DNA of 17,593 nt from NCBI GenBank assembly GCA_016929205.1, contig JAFGJF010000224.1, forward strand, positions 1-17,593, in the 5' to 3' direction. A program made the translations under genes and the position numbers. The notes under the pieces were generated by a model that saw nothing but the letters and a program-made list of their open reading frames with translations, made no database searches and was not told the DNA's origin. Shown one piece after another: positions 1 to 7,305 of the stretch. Each line of letters begins with the position of its first letter. The first letter of the stretch is position 1. Origin of the DNA: Anaerolineae bacterium (GTDB lineage: Bacteria; Chloroflexota; Anaerolineae; JAFGEY01).

Positions 1-104
1 AACGGGCCATTTACAGCCGATCTTGCCAGGTCTTTGAGCCATATTCGCGGTATGGAGTGATTTCCGCTTTCATATTGAGAATTGCTGCATCAAGCCGGCA
101 ACGT
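1..104. other. Left-edge stretch with no recognisable gene
   Basis: I see no supported gene, RNA or repeat here. A 20-codon open frame on the - strand (about 11-73) has no visible ribosome-binding site. It ends before the window edge and resembles nothing I recognise. The stretch is simply the region upstream of the promoter that starts at 105. Confidence 0.5.
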
Positions 105-133
105 TTGACAAAAGTTCCCGATTGTGCTACTAT
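105..133 (+). promoter_or_regulatory. Sigma-70-type promoter with extended -10, driving the SAM riboswitch and mtnA
   Basis: A perfect -35 hexamer TTGACA lies at 105-110. A -10 element TACTAT lies at 128-133, exactly 17 bp downstream, and is preceded by TGC (an extended -10 TG at 125-126). Transcription would start near 140, about 28 nt before the 5' strand of riboswitch helix P1. Position and spacing fit the riboswitch well. No other promoter of similar quality was noticed before 13235, so this one may serve the whole + strand run from mtnA onward. Confidence 0.8.
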
Positions 134-225
134 AGCGCCCATCCAACGTGATATGTGCATTCTGGAACTCCCATCCAGAGGGGGCGAGGGATCGGCCCGG
201 TGACCCCCCGGCAACCAGGTTGAGA

Positions 226-265
226 GATTGGGTGATTGGGTAGTCAGGTGGTTGGGTGATCAGGC
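226..265 (+). repeat. Degenerate tandem octamer array, consensus gattgggt, inside riboswitch P3
   Basis: Five consecutive 8-nt units can be read: two perfect gattgggt copies (226-233, 234-241), then agtcaggt (242-249), ggttgggt (250-257) and gatcaggc (258-265). The array makes up most of the expanded P3 arm of the SAM riboswitch. The diverged third and fifth units supply complementary bases (238-245 with 263-270), so the arm can still fold. Confidence 0.75.
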
Positions 266-361
266 TACTCGGTTTCTCATTCAGCCCCGGTGCCAATTCC
301 GTCAGGGAATGGGCATGCAAAGCTCTTGTCCCTGAAAGATGAGAGGCTTGGTATTCGTAAA

Positions 362-387
362 CCTCTCCATGTGAGAGGATTTTTTTT
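362..387 (+). terminator. Intrinsic terminator of the SAM riboswitch
   Basis: A 6-bp stem (CCTCTC 362-367 with GAGAGG 373-378) closes a 5-nt loop and is followed by eight T residues (380-387). The 5' strand is also complementary to GAGAGG at 341-346, which overlaps the 3' strand of P1. The terminator and antiterminator are therefore mutually exclusive. It ends 14 nt before the mtnA start codon. Confidence 0.88.
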
Positions 388-401
388 GTCAGGGGGACGA
401 A

Positions 402-1436
402 ATGCGTACAGTAGAGTGGGATAACGGTACGGTCAAAATGATCGACCAACGCTTGCTGCCGACCGAATTCAAAATCGTCACCTTTACCGACGTGGCAGGC
501 GTGGCAAGGTCGATCCGCGAGATGTATGTGCGCGGCGCGCCAGCCATTGGCGCAACGGCCGCTTTCGGCATGGCACTGGCTGCACACGTCAGCCAGGCAC
601 AGGAACGTGAAACGCTGCTGAGCGACCTGGAACAAGCCGCAGAGCAGCTGCGCGTGACCCGGCCCACAGCCGTCAACCTCTTTTGGGCAATCGAGCGCAT
701 GCTGCGCAAGGCGCACGACCGGGCATTGACCGGCGTACAGTCCATCAGGGCTGCGTTAGAAGCCGAAGCGCAGGCGATTGCCGATCAAGACGTGGCCGTC
801 AACCGCACTATGGGCAATTTTGGCCAGGAGGTTATCCGCGATGGCGATAATATCCTCACCCACTGCAACGCTGGCGCGCTCGCTACCGTCGACTATGGCA
901 CCGTGCTCGGCGTCGTCCGGGCGGCCGTCGAACACGGCAAAAAGATTCACGTCTGGGTTGACGAGACCCGGCCTCGCCTGCAAGGAGCACGGCTGACCGC
1001 CTGGGAGTTGATGCGTGACAACATCGACTGCACGCTGATTGCCGATAACGCTGCCGGTCAGTTGATGCGCACGGGGCGCGTCGACGTGGTTCTGTATGGT
1101 GCGGACCGTGTCGCCGCCAACGGCGACGTGGCAAACAAGGTAGGTTCGTACAAGCTGGCTGTCGTGGCCAAAGAGAACGGCATCCCATGTTTTTGCGTTT
1201 CTCCGACGTCGACGATCGACATGAGCCTGGCAAACGGCGACCTGATCCCCATCGAAGAACGCAACCCTGAGGAAGTGACCGTGATACGCGGGCAGCGAAT
1301 CGCCCCAGAAGGTGTGCCTGTGGCCAACATTGCTTTTGACGTCACCCCTCACCGCTATCTCACCGGCATCATCACCGAGCGCGGTATTGCCTACCCGCCC
1401 TTCGATCTCAGCTTGAAACGGATGATGCAAGGATAA
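402..1436 (+). CDS. mtnA: S-methyl-5-thioribose-1-phosphate isomerase
   Basis: Isomerises methylthioribose-1-phosphate to methylthioribulose-1-phosphate in the salvage of methylthioadenosine, a cytosolic by-product of SAM use. The 344-aa length is normal for MtnA. Visible signatures are [11 protein letters not shown] near residues 44-54, [10 protein letters not shown] at 153-162 with the catalytic Cys155, [11 protein letters not shown] at 187-197, and [16 protein letters not shown] at 233-248 with the catalytic Asp235. These two residues correspond to the Cys/Asp pair of the family. The start is the ATG at 402, with AGGGGG at 391-396 as ribosome-binding site. The gene lies directly behind the SAM riboswitch, and its stop is 4 nt from the next gene. 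The phosphorylase or kinase that would supply its substrate, and the later salvage enzymes, are not in the window. The related eIF2B-like and ribose-1,5-bisphosphate isomerases are less likely given these motifs. Confidence 0.95.
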   Translation: MRTVEWDNGTVKMIDQRLLPTEFKIVTFTDVAGVARSIREMYVRGAPAIGATAAFGMALAAHVSQAQERETLLSDLEQAAEQLRVTRPTAVNLFWAIERMLRKAHDRALTGVQSIRAALEAEAQAIADQDVAVNRTMGNFGQEVIRDGDNILTHCNAGALATVDYGTVLGVVRAAVEHGKKIHVWVDETRPRLQGARLTAWELMRDNIDCTLIADNAAGQLMRTGRVDVVLYGADRVAANGDVANKVGSYKLAVVAKENGIPCFCVSPTSTIDMSLANGDLIPIEERNPEEVTVIRGQRIAPEGVPVANIAFDVTPHRYLTGIITERGIAYPPFDLSLKRMMQG

Positions 1437-1440
1437 AGGC

Positions 1441-2496
1441 ATGCCTGATCGTCCCTTTTCTCCAAGATTACAGATGGTGCTTGTTGGCAGCATGCCACAC
1501 ACCGATCCCGACGAGGCCTGCCGGCTCATTTTCGAGCATTGTCCGGATATGCCCTGCTGGCCGCAGCTGCCACGCCGCACGTTCCGGGAAAACATGTACG
1601 CGCAATACAGCGAGCGTTTTCCCGGCGTCGTTCTCGAATCCGATCGGATGTGGGTGGATCGTACCCGGGATCTGGATCCCGAGTTGGAAACGCTTTATCT
1701 GGCTGACCTGGAACAGGATCTGTCCTACGGCGAAACAACACCGGATTTCGCTTTGGGCCTACACACCTTTCTGGATAAATTGGCCGATCTGGAGCACGCA
1801 CCGGCCTTGGTCAAAGGCCAGGTCACGGGGCCAGTCAGTTGGGGGTTGACCGTTCTCGATCAGGATCGACGGCCAACGCTGTACGACGACGTTCTGGCCG
1901 ATGCCATTGCCAGGCACCTTGCCCTCAAAGCACGATGGCAGGAGGATGTTCTGGGCCAGGCTGGCAACGGAACTGCCACGTCGGTACGGACCATCATGTC
2001 GGTCGACGAACCCTATATGTCAGCTTTTGGCTCCGCTTATGTCGCAGTGAGCCGCGAACAGGTCATCGAACTGTTAGAACACGTCTTTGCTGCCATACAT
2101 GGCATCAAGATGGTCCATTGCTGTGGCAACACCGATTGGTCGATCCTGATGGATACGTCGGTGGACATTTTAAACTTTGATGCCTACGAATATGCCGTCA
2201 ACCTGGCCCTCTATCCCGACGAAGTCAAAGCGTTCCTGGCGCGGGGAGGGATCCTGGCCTGGGGCATCACGCCCAAAAGCGACGAGGCCTATCGAGAGAC
2301 GGTTGATTCGCTGGTAGCCAAGTTGCTGGCGGGCATGGATTTGCTGGTGCAAAAGGGCATCCACCTGGACGACCTCTTGCAAGCGTCGCTGATCAGCCCT
2401 TCGTGCGGCCTGGGACCCGCGTCCGAAGCGTTAGCCGGGCGCATCCTCGAATTGACATCCGGCGTCTCGAAAGCGATGCAGGAGAGATATGGTTGA
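1441..2496 (+). CDS. Core methionine synthase (MetE C-terminal-domain-like, cobalamin-independent fold)
   Basis: A 351-aa protein of the UROD/MetE-like superfamily. It covers only the catalytic half of classical MetE (about 750 aa). It should methylate homocysteine to methionine using a zinc-bound thiolate. Probable zinc ligands are visible: His226-x-Cys228 in HCCGN and Cys322 in SPSCGLG, matching the His-x-Cys and late Cys of MetE. A DEP motif at 189-191 matches the IDEP of MetE. The Glu ligand of MetE is not obvious; the equivalent stretch near 246-250 reads FDAYE. Short MetEs of methanogens and Dehalococcoides are known to take the methyl group from a corrinoid rather than methyl-folate, so a corrinoid-protein donor is likely here (inference). 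ATG at 1441, 4 nt after mtnA. The location behind a SAM riboswitch and with ahcY and metK supports a role in methionine regeneration. Confidence 0.82.
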   Translation: MPDRPFSPRLQMVLVGSMPHTDPDEACRLIFEHCPDMPCWPQLPRRTFRENMYAQYSERFPGVVLESDRMWVDRTRDLDPELETLYLADLEQDLSYGETTPDFALGLHTFLDKLADLEHAPALVKGQVTGPVSWGLTVLDQDRRPTLYDDVLADAIARHLALKARWQEDVLGQAGNGTATSVRTIMSVDEPYMSAFGSAYVAVSREQVIELLEHVFAAIHGIKMVHCCGNTDWSILMDTSVDILNFDAYEYAVNLALYPDEVKAFLARGGILAWGITPKSDEAYRETVDSLVAKLLAGMDLLVQKGIHLDDLLQASLISPSCGLGPASEALAGRILELTSGVSKAMQERYG

Positions 2497-3266
2497 TGCA
2501 AACAGTCATCCTGTGTGGCGGCAAAGGTACGCGCATCAGTGGCGGCGATCCATCGGTCAAGAAAGAGCTGGTGGAAATCGGCGGGCGTCCCATTCTATGG
2601 CACGTTATGAAAATCTTTGGCTCGTTTGGCCACAAAGACTTTGTTTTTCCACTGGGATACCGGGGCGACCTGATCCGCCGTTACTTTATCGAATATGAAT
2701 GGATGAATCGTGATATGTCGTTCGAGTTGGGACGTCCCGGCGATCTCGAATTCCAGGGCGAAAATCACGAGAATGACTGGCGATTGACCATGATCGATAC
2801 CGGGTTGGACACGATCGTCGGTGACCGAGTCCGCCAGGTAGCACCATTCATCTCCGGAGAGCGGTTCTTTCTCACCTACGGTGACGGCGTCGGCGATATC
2901 GACATTGACGCCCTACTCCGTTTTCACGTTTCGCATGGCAAATGGGTAACCGTGACTGGCTACAAGCCCGTATACCAGTATGGCGTAATCACGGCTACCC
3001 CCGAAGGCAAGGTTACGACGTATCGGCAATACCCTTCGATGGATCACTGGATCAATATTGGATTTATGGTGATCGAACGTGCGGCGCTGGACAAACTGGA
3101 ACACGGTATGAACCTGGAATATCCGTTCTTTGGCCGCCTGGTCGACGAAGGTCAGTTTATGATGTACCGGCATACCGGCTTTTGGCATTCGATGGACACG
3201 TTCAAGGATGCCCAGGAACTCAACGAGATGTGGGACAGCAACACTGCGGCATGGAAATCGTGGTAG
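2496..3266 (+). CDS. rfbF: Glucose-1-phosphate cytidylyltransferase-like nucleotidyltransferase
   Basis: Predicted to activate a hexose-1-phosphate with CTP, the first step towards CDP-6-deoxyhexoses. The 256-aa length matches RfbF (about 257 aa). Visible motifs are GGKGTRIS (8-15), VEIGGRPILWHVMK (26-39), GYRGDLIRRYF (54-64), the metal-binding YGDGVGD (128-134) and GFWHSMDT (228-235). The ATG at 2496 shares its first base with the TGA of the preceding gene, giving TGATG coupling, and GGAG lies at 2481-2484. The open frame extends upstream inside metE, but this start gives the family length. Two usual RfbF motifs are altered. The KPKPM lysine loop reads VKKEL (21-25), keeping only Lys23. The EKP sugar-phosphate motif reads QYP (178-180). 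The neighbours rfbG and rfbH support a CDP-sugar role, but the exact sugar or nucleotide could differ. Confidence 0.78.
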   Translation: MQTVILCGGKGTRISGGDPSVKKELVEIGGRPILWHVMKIFGSFGHKDFVFPLGYRGDLIRRYFIEYEWMNRDMSFELGRPGDLEFQGENHENDWRLTMIDTGLDTIVGDRVRQVAPFISGERFFLTYGDGVGDIDIDALLRFHVSHGKWVTVTGYKPVYQYGVITATPEGKVTTYRQYPSMDHWINIGFMVIERAALDKLEHGMNLEYPFFGRLVDEGQFMMYRHTGFWHSMDTFKDAQELNEMWDSNTAAWKSW

Positions 3267-3315
3267 CACAGAGTGAACAACAGGCTGGATCATGATACAA
3301 GGAGACAACTCGACA

Positions 3316-3729
3316 ATGGGAAACAATGACAAAATTGGTGGCGGTGGATTCCACCACATTTCAATGCACGTTCAGGATCTGGACACGACGATCAAGTTCT
3401 ATACCGAGGGACTGGGCTTCAAAAGCACGCTTACCTGGGGACCGGACAATAGGCGGACGGTCCTATTGGACACAGGAGATGGAAATTATCTCGAGGTCTC
3501 TCAGGGTGAATCGGATGGATTCAACCCGTCGGGGCTCGTCCGGCATTTTGCCTTGCGGACGACCGACTGCGACAAAGCGATCGAGGCGGCGCGCGCAGCA
3601 GGCGCAAAAGTGACGGTGGAGCCTCGAGATGTCGAACTGTCGAGCGTGCCGCCAACGCCCATACGCATCGCGTTTTGCCAGGGGCCGGACGGCGAAATCA
3701 TCGAGTTTTTCCAGAACGAGCGGACATAG
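3316..3729 (+). CDS. VOC-family (glyoxalase/bleomycin-resistance fold) metalloprotein
   Basis: A 137-aa protein of the vicinal oxygen chelate superfamily with two beta-alpha-beta-beta-beta modules. The four likely metal ligands are present: His14 in FHHIS, Glu60 in NYLEVS, His77 in VRHFAL and Glu130 in IIEFFQ. The substrate cannot be read from the sequence; lactoylglutathione lyase, dioxygenase and sugar-modifying activities are all possible. ATG 3316 is preceded by AAGGAGA at 3299-3305 at a somewhat long spacing. An in-frame ATG at 3292 would add eight residues, but it precedes that ribosome-binding site and has only a weak AGG of its own. The gene sits between rfbF and rfbG, 28 nt before the latter, so it may act on a sugar intermediate (inference only). 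Confidence 0.78.
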   Translation: MGNNDKIGGGGFHHISMHVQDLDTTIKFYTEGLGFKSTLTWGPDNRRTVLLDTGDGNYLEVSQGESDGFNPSGLVRHFALRTTDCDKAIEAARAAGAKVTVEPRDVELSSVPPTPIRIAFCQGPDGEIIEFFQNERT

Positions 3730-3756
3730 GCCACAATTTGGTGGGTACATAGTTGG

Positions 3757-4911
3757 ATGGCTGACCAGTTGGGCGACTCGGCGACGATTAAAGGCGCATT
3801 TGAGAATAGATTTGACGGGCTAACCGCCTTGATCACCGGTCATACCGGTTTCAAAGGCTCGTGGCTCAGCATCTGGCTACGAGAACTCGGGGCCAGCGTG
3901 ATCGGCTACGGCCTGAAACCACCAACCGTGCCCAGCAACTTTGTGTTGTCGCACCTGCAAGATCGCCTCACTGATGTGCGCGGCGACGTGCGCGATTTCG
4001 CGCACCTGGAACGAACGATTGCACAATACCGGCCCCAGGTCATTTTGCACCTGGCAGCGCAGCCGCTGGTCCTGCCATCGTATCAGGCACCTAAAGAGAC
4101 GTTGGATACCAACGTCGGCGGGACGGTCAACCTGCTGGAAGCGGTGAGGCGCACGGGCACGACCAAAGCTGTCGTCTGTGTCACCACCGACAAGGTCTAC
4201 AAGAACCGCGAGTGGCTGTGGGGGTATCGCGAGATTGACGAACTGGGGGGGCATGACCCATACAGCGCCAGCAAAGCGATGGCCGAGTTGGCGATCTCGT
4301 CATATCGCCAGTCGTTCTTTGCGCCCGGGCACGACGGCGCACCCGTCGTTGCTCTGGCATCGGCGCGGGCAGGCAACGTCATCGGTGGCGGCGACTGGGG
4401 AGAACATCGACTCGTCCCCGACTGCGTGCGCGCGCTGATGAACCGGCAGCCGATCCATTTACGCAATCCGGACTACGTCCGTCCCTGGCAGCTCTTGCTT
4501 GAACCGCTCAGCGGTTACCTGTGGCTGGCGGCCAAGCTGCTCGGCAAGGATGGGCAGCATTACGCCGAAGCGTGGAATCTGGGGCCGCAGGAACATCGCA
4601 GCGTAACGACAAAAGAGTTGGTGCAAAAGGCCATTGCCTTGTGGGGCAGCGGTACCTTTACCACCGGCACAACGCAAAGCGAGATAGAAACCAAAGTGTT
4701 ACGGCTCAACAGGGACAAAGCCGCCAACCGCCTGGACTGGCATCCGGTTTATACCTGGGAAGAGGCGTTGACAGAAACAATGGCCTGGTACAAGGCATAC
4801 CACGAACAAGAGAATAGCCGCATGATGCCTGATATGTACAGTACCTGCGTAGCCCAGATCGAGAAATATCTGCGGCGCGCACGCGAATTGGGGATCGCAT
4901 GGACAAAATAA
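3757..4911 (+). CDS. rfbG: CDP-glucose 4,6-dehydratase
   Basis: An extended short-chain dehydrogenase/reductase that converts CDP-glucose to CDP-4-keto-6-deoxyglucose with tightly bound NAD. The nucleotide-binding motif GHTGFKGSWL at 28-37 is diagnostic of RfbG rather than of dTDP-glucose dehydratases. Also visible are HLAAQPLVLPSY (98-109), the TDK catalytic segment at 144-146, and the YxxxK pair Tyr169/Lys173 in YSASK. The length of 384 aa is slightly above the usual 355-365 because of an N-terminal extension of about 20 residues. A ribosome-binding site for the ATG at 3757 is weak (GGTGGG about 10 nt upstream). The 3' end overlaps the next gene by 13 nt. It follows the rfbF-like gene and precedes rfbH, as expected for CDP-deoxyhexose synthesis. 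Confidence 0.92.
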   Translation: MADQLGDSATIKGAFENRFDGLTALITGHTGFKGSWLSIWLRELGASVIGYGLKPPTVPSNFVLSHLQDRLTDVRGDVRDFAHLERTIAQYRPQVILHLAAQPLVLPSYQAPKETLDTNVGGTVNLLEAVRRTGTTKAVVCVTTDKVYKNREWLWGYREIDELGGHDPYSASKAMAELAISSYRQSFFAPGHDGAPVVALASARAGNVIGGGDWGEHRLVPDCVRALMNRQPIHLRNPDYVRPWQLLLEPLSGYLWLAAKLLGKDGQHYAEAWNLGPQEHRSVTTKELVQKAIALWGSGTFTTGTTQSEIETKVLRLNRDKAANRLDWHPVYTWEEALTETMAWYKAYHEQENSRMMPDMYSTCVAQIEKYLRRARELGIAWTK

Positions 4912-5816
4912 AAGAGCGCGTACTCGTCACCGGTGGCAGTGGGTTCATTGGCTCTTTCCTGGTCGAGACACTCCTACAACGCGGGGCCGATGTGCACTGC
5001 CTGCTCAAGCCTGGCGACCCGGCCCACAATCTGGCAAGCATCCGTGGCGAGATACAGGTTTATCGAGCCGATTTAAATAACCTGGATGTCGTGCAACTTG
5101 TCGCAAGAGACGCCAGGCCGGAAGTAGTCTTTCACCTCGCCGCGGCGGGTGTGACCAACGTCCACATCGACCCGGCCCTCGTAAGCCGGGTCAACATCGA
5201 AGGCACGTTGAATCTGCTGAAAGCGTTGGCCGGCAGCTATCGCGTGTTTGTCAACACCGGCACCTGCCACGAATATGGCAGCAACGAGCCACCGCTGCGC
5301 GAAGACCAGGTCCCGCGCCCCGAACTGCCGTACGCGATCGCCAAAACGGCAGTGTGGCACTTTTGCAACCATTTTTATCAAACCAGGAACTGGCCGATCG
5401 TCACCGTGCGCCCGTTTGCCGTCTATGGCCCAAGACAAGCGCCAAACACATTTATCCAGGCTTGCATTCGGTCAGCGAAAAGCGGCACCGACTTTGAGAT
5501 GACGCCAGGAGAGCAGCAGCGCGATTTCGTCTATGTGACCGACATCGTCGAAGGGTTTATTCGCGCCGCATCCGTGCCCCAGGCGGTAGGAGGCACATTT
5601 AACCTGTGCAGCGGGCACGGCGCAGCATTGTACCAGGTTGCCCAGATGATCGTCGCCGAGATGGGCCATCCAATTGCGATCAAGCGCGGAGCACTACCCT
5701 ACCGGGAGGGCGAGATCTGGGAACTTGTCGGCGATACCGGACGTGCGCGGTCGATCCTGGGATGGACACCGCACGTGTCGCTGCAACAGGGCATTCAACA
5801 AACCATTGAGGCATAA
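4899..5816 (+). CDS. NAD-dependent epimerase/dehydratase (SDR), probable CDP-deoxyhexose 4-reductase or epimerase
   Basis: An extended SDR of 305 aa. It has the Rossmann motif TGGSGFIGSFL (11-21), HLAAAGVTN (79-87), a Thr/Ser-type catalytic segment NTGTCHEYG (119-127) and the Tyr145-xxx-Lys149 pair in YAIAK. The motif QQRDFVYVTDIVEGF is typical of nucleotide-sugar SDRs. By position between rfbG and rfbH it may be the 4-ketoreductase that finishes a CDP-3,6-dideoxyhexose, analogous to paratose or abequose synthase, or it may be an epimerase. The sequence does not distinguish these. The ATG at 4899 lies inside the rfbG 3' end (13-nt overlap), so translation is probably coupled. A 94-nt gap follows before rfbH, with no clear promoter or terminator. 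Confidence 0.8.
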   Translation: MDKIKERVLVTGGSGFIGSFLVETLLQRGADVHCLLKPGDPAHNLASIRGEIQVYRADLNNLDVVQLVARDARPEVVFHLAAAGVTNVHIDPALVSRVNIEGTLNLLKALAGSYRVFVNTGTCHEYGSNEPPLREDQVPRPELPYAIAKTAVWHFCNHFYQTRNWPIVTVRPFAVYGPRQAPNTFIQACIRSAKSGTDFEMTPGEQQRDFVYVTDIVEGFIRAASVPQAVGGTFNLCSGHGAALYQVAQMIVAEMGHPIAIKRGALPYREGEIWELVGDTGRARSILGWTPHVSLQQGIQQTIEA

Positions 5817-5910
5817 AGTCGAAGCGCGAGGGCCTGTCCCAAACGAAGCAAGTCCTGCCCATACACGTTTCAGGAAAGCATTTACAATCCGTATTTAGCG
5901 AGGGAATCCA

Positions 5911-7236
5911 TTGAACTCTGGCGAGAAATTGCGTCAAACGATCCGGGATCAGGTGACTGAATTCTATCAATCGGCACACCAGCCGGCCCCTTTCGTGCCC
6001 GGTGAGACCCGCATCCATTACGCCGGACGCGTATACGACGAAAAAGAGTTGATCGCCCTGGTCGATGCCAGTCTCGATTTTTGGCTCACCCTGGGCGAGA
6101 ATGGTCTGGCGTTTGAGGAGGCTTTGGCCGATTATGTGGGGCTCTCGCACGCGATCATGGTCAATTCTGGCTCGTCGGCCAACCTGGCGGCGGTGGCCAC
6201 ACTCTGTTCACCGCACATCGAACGCCCTATGCAACCCGGCGACGAGGTAATCACGCCTGCTGCCACTTTTCCGACGACGGTCGCGCCGTTGGTTCAGAAC
6301 AACCTGGTGCCCGTTTTTGTGGACTGTGAGTTGGGCACGTATAACATTACTCCCGAACAAACCGAGGAAGCGATTTCAGATCGAACGCGTGCGCTCTTTT
6401 TACCGCATACACTGGCCAATCCATGCGCTATGGATCGGCTGATGGATATCGCGCAACGGCACAACCTGTATGTATTGGAAGATGCATGCGACGCGCTCGG
6501 TTCACGGTTCGACGGCAAGATGCTGGGCACCTACGGCCACATGAGCAGTTTTAGTTTTTACCCTGCCCATCACATTACAACCGGCGAAGGCGGGGCGGTG
6601 GTCACCGACGACGATTCGCTGGCCAAGATTTGTCGCTCCATCCGCGACTGGGGACGCGATTGCTGGTGCGATCACCGCACCAAGAACCACAATGGCACTT
6701 GCGGAAAACGCTTCAGTTATCCCATCCCCGGTATGCCCGGGACGTACGATCACAAGTACCTGTACAGCAACGTCGGCTACAATCTGCGACCTACCGACCT
6801 GCAAGCGGCACTTGGTCTGGTGCAGTTGAAAAAATTCCCGGCTTTTGCCGAGACACGAAAAAAGAACTTTGAGGTCCTGTATGCAGGACTGCAACCCTTT
6901 AAGGAATTCCTCATCCTGCCCGAATGGGATCAGCGAGCTGATGTGTGCTGGTTTGCCTTCCCGATCACCGTACGCGACGAGGCCCCCTTTACGCGGAACG
7001 ACCTGGTGACCTGGCTGGAGGAACGCAAAATTGAGACGCGCTTTCTCTTTGCCGGCAACATCTTGCGCCAGCCGGGTTTTGTCGATATTCCACATCGCAC
7101 CGTTGGCGATCTGCCAAACACCGATCTGATTATGCGTGGCACGTTCTTTATCGGCGTGTATCCGGGATTGGATGAGGCACGGCTGGCGTATATGATTGAA
7201 CAATTTGCGACATTTTTTGATCGACCGGACGGCTAG
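5911..7236 (+). CDS. rfbH: CDP-4-keto-6-deoxyglucose-3-dehydrase (E1), PMP- and [2Fe-2S]-dependent
   Basis: A 441-aa aminotransferase-fold enzyme that removes the C3 hydroxyl of CDP-4-keto-6-deoxyglucose. The diagnostic SFYPAHHITTGEGG (214-227) has His220/221 where aminotransferases carry the PLP lysine, so PMP is used as a loose cofactor. Other motifs are NSGSSANL (85-92), VLEDACDALGS (188-198) and NVGYNLRPTDLQAALG near 288-303. The four cluster cysteines are Cys193, Cys251, Cys253 and Cys264. The spacing is C-X57-C-X1-C-X10-C, against C-X57-C-X1-C-X7-C in the Yersinia enzyme. The start is TTG at 5911 with GAGGGA at 5900-5905; no earlier start suits. The reductase partner (E3, RfbI/AscD type) is not in the window. 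Confidence 0.93.
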   Translation: MNSGEKLRQTIRDQVTEFYQSAHQPAPFVPGETRIHYAGRVYDEKELIALVDASLDFWLTLGENGLAFEEALADYVGLSHAIMVNSGSSANLAAVATLCSPHIERPMQPGDEVITPAATFPTTVAPLVQNNLVPVFVDCELGTYNITPEQTEEAISDRTRALFLPHTLANPCAMDRLMDIAQRHNLYVLEDACDALGSRFDGKMLGTYGHMSSFSFYPAHHITTGEGGAVVTDDDSLAKICRSIRDWGRDCWCDHRTKNHNGTCGKRFSYPIPGMPGTYDHKYLYSNVGYNLRPTDLQAALGLVQLKKFPAFAETRKKNFEVLYAGLQPFKEFLILPEWDQRADVCWFAFPITVRDEAPFTRNDLVTWLEERKIETRFLFAGNILRQPGFVDIPHRTVGDLPNTDLIMRGTFFIGVYPGLDEARLAYMIEQFATFFDRPDG

Positions 7237-7305
7237 ACAGCTTGTTCCGGTTCCTAAATGATCCGTTATTTGCGATCTGGGTTTTGTTATTCGAAAGGAT
7301 TGCCC

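Larger units (their letters stand above)
168..387 (+). promoter_or_regulatory. SAM-I (S-box) riboswitch with transcription-termination platform
   Basis: The SAM-I core is visible. The P1 strands are 168-175 and 338-345 (7 of 8 pairs). A kink-turn/P2 segment spans about 186-212. The conserved GGCAACC lies at 210-216 and GGTGCCAATTCC at 289-300. A perfect 7-bp P4 pairs 302-308 with 329-335. The P3 arm is unusually long: 218-223 pairs with 281-286, 224-227 with 275-278, and 238-245 with 263-270. Downstream, GAGAGG at 341-346 can pair with CCTCTC at 362-367 as an antiterminator. When SAM stabilises P1, 362-367 would instead pair with 373-378 to form the terminator. High SAM should therefore stop transcription before mtnA, the usual logic of this family. 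Family identity is clear from the conserved core; the folding is by eye. Confidence 0.93.

Noticed and set aside
11..73. 20-codon open frame on the - strand at the left edge
   Set aside because: No ribosome-binding site, no recognisable motif, and it lies just upstream of a strong promoter on the other strand.
226..265. CRISPR-like repeats
   Set aside because: The units are 8 nt, contiguous and degenerate, with no spacers and no cas genes nearby.
2403..2495. Longer N-terminus for the rfbF-like gene
   Set aside because: It would lie wholly inside metE. ATG 2496 gives the family length and places the nucleotide-binding motif at the N-terminus as usual.
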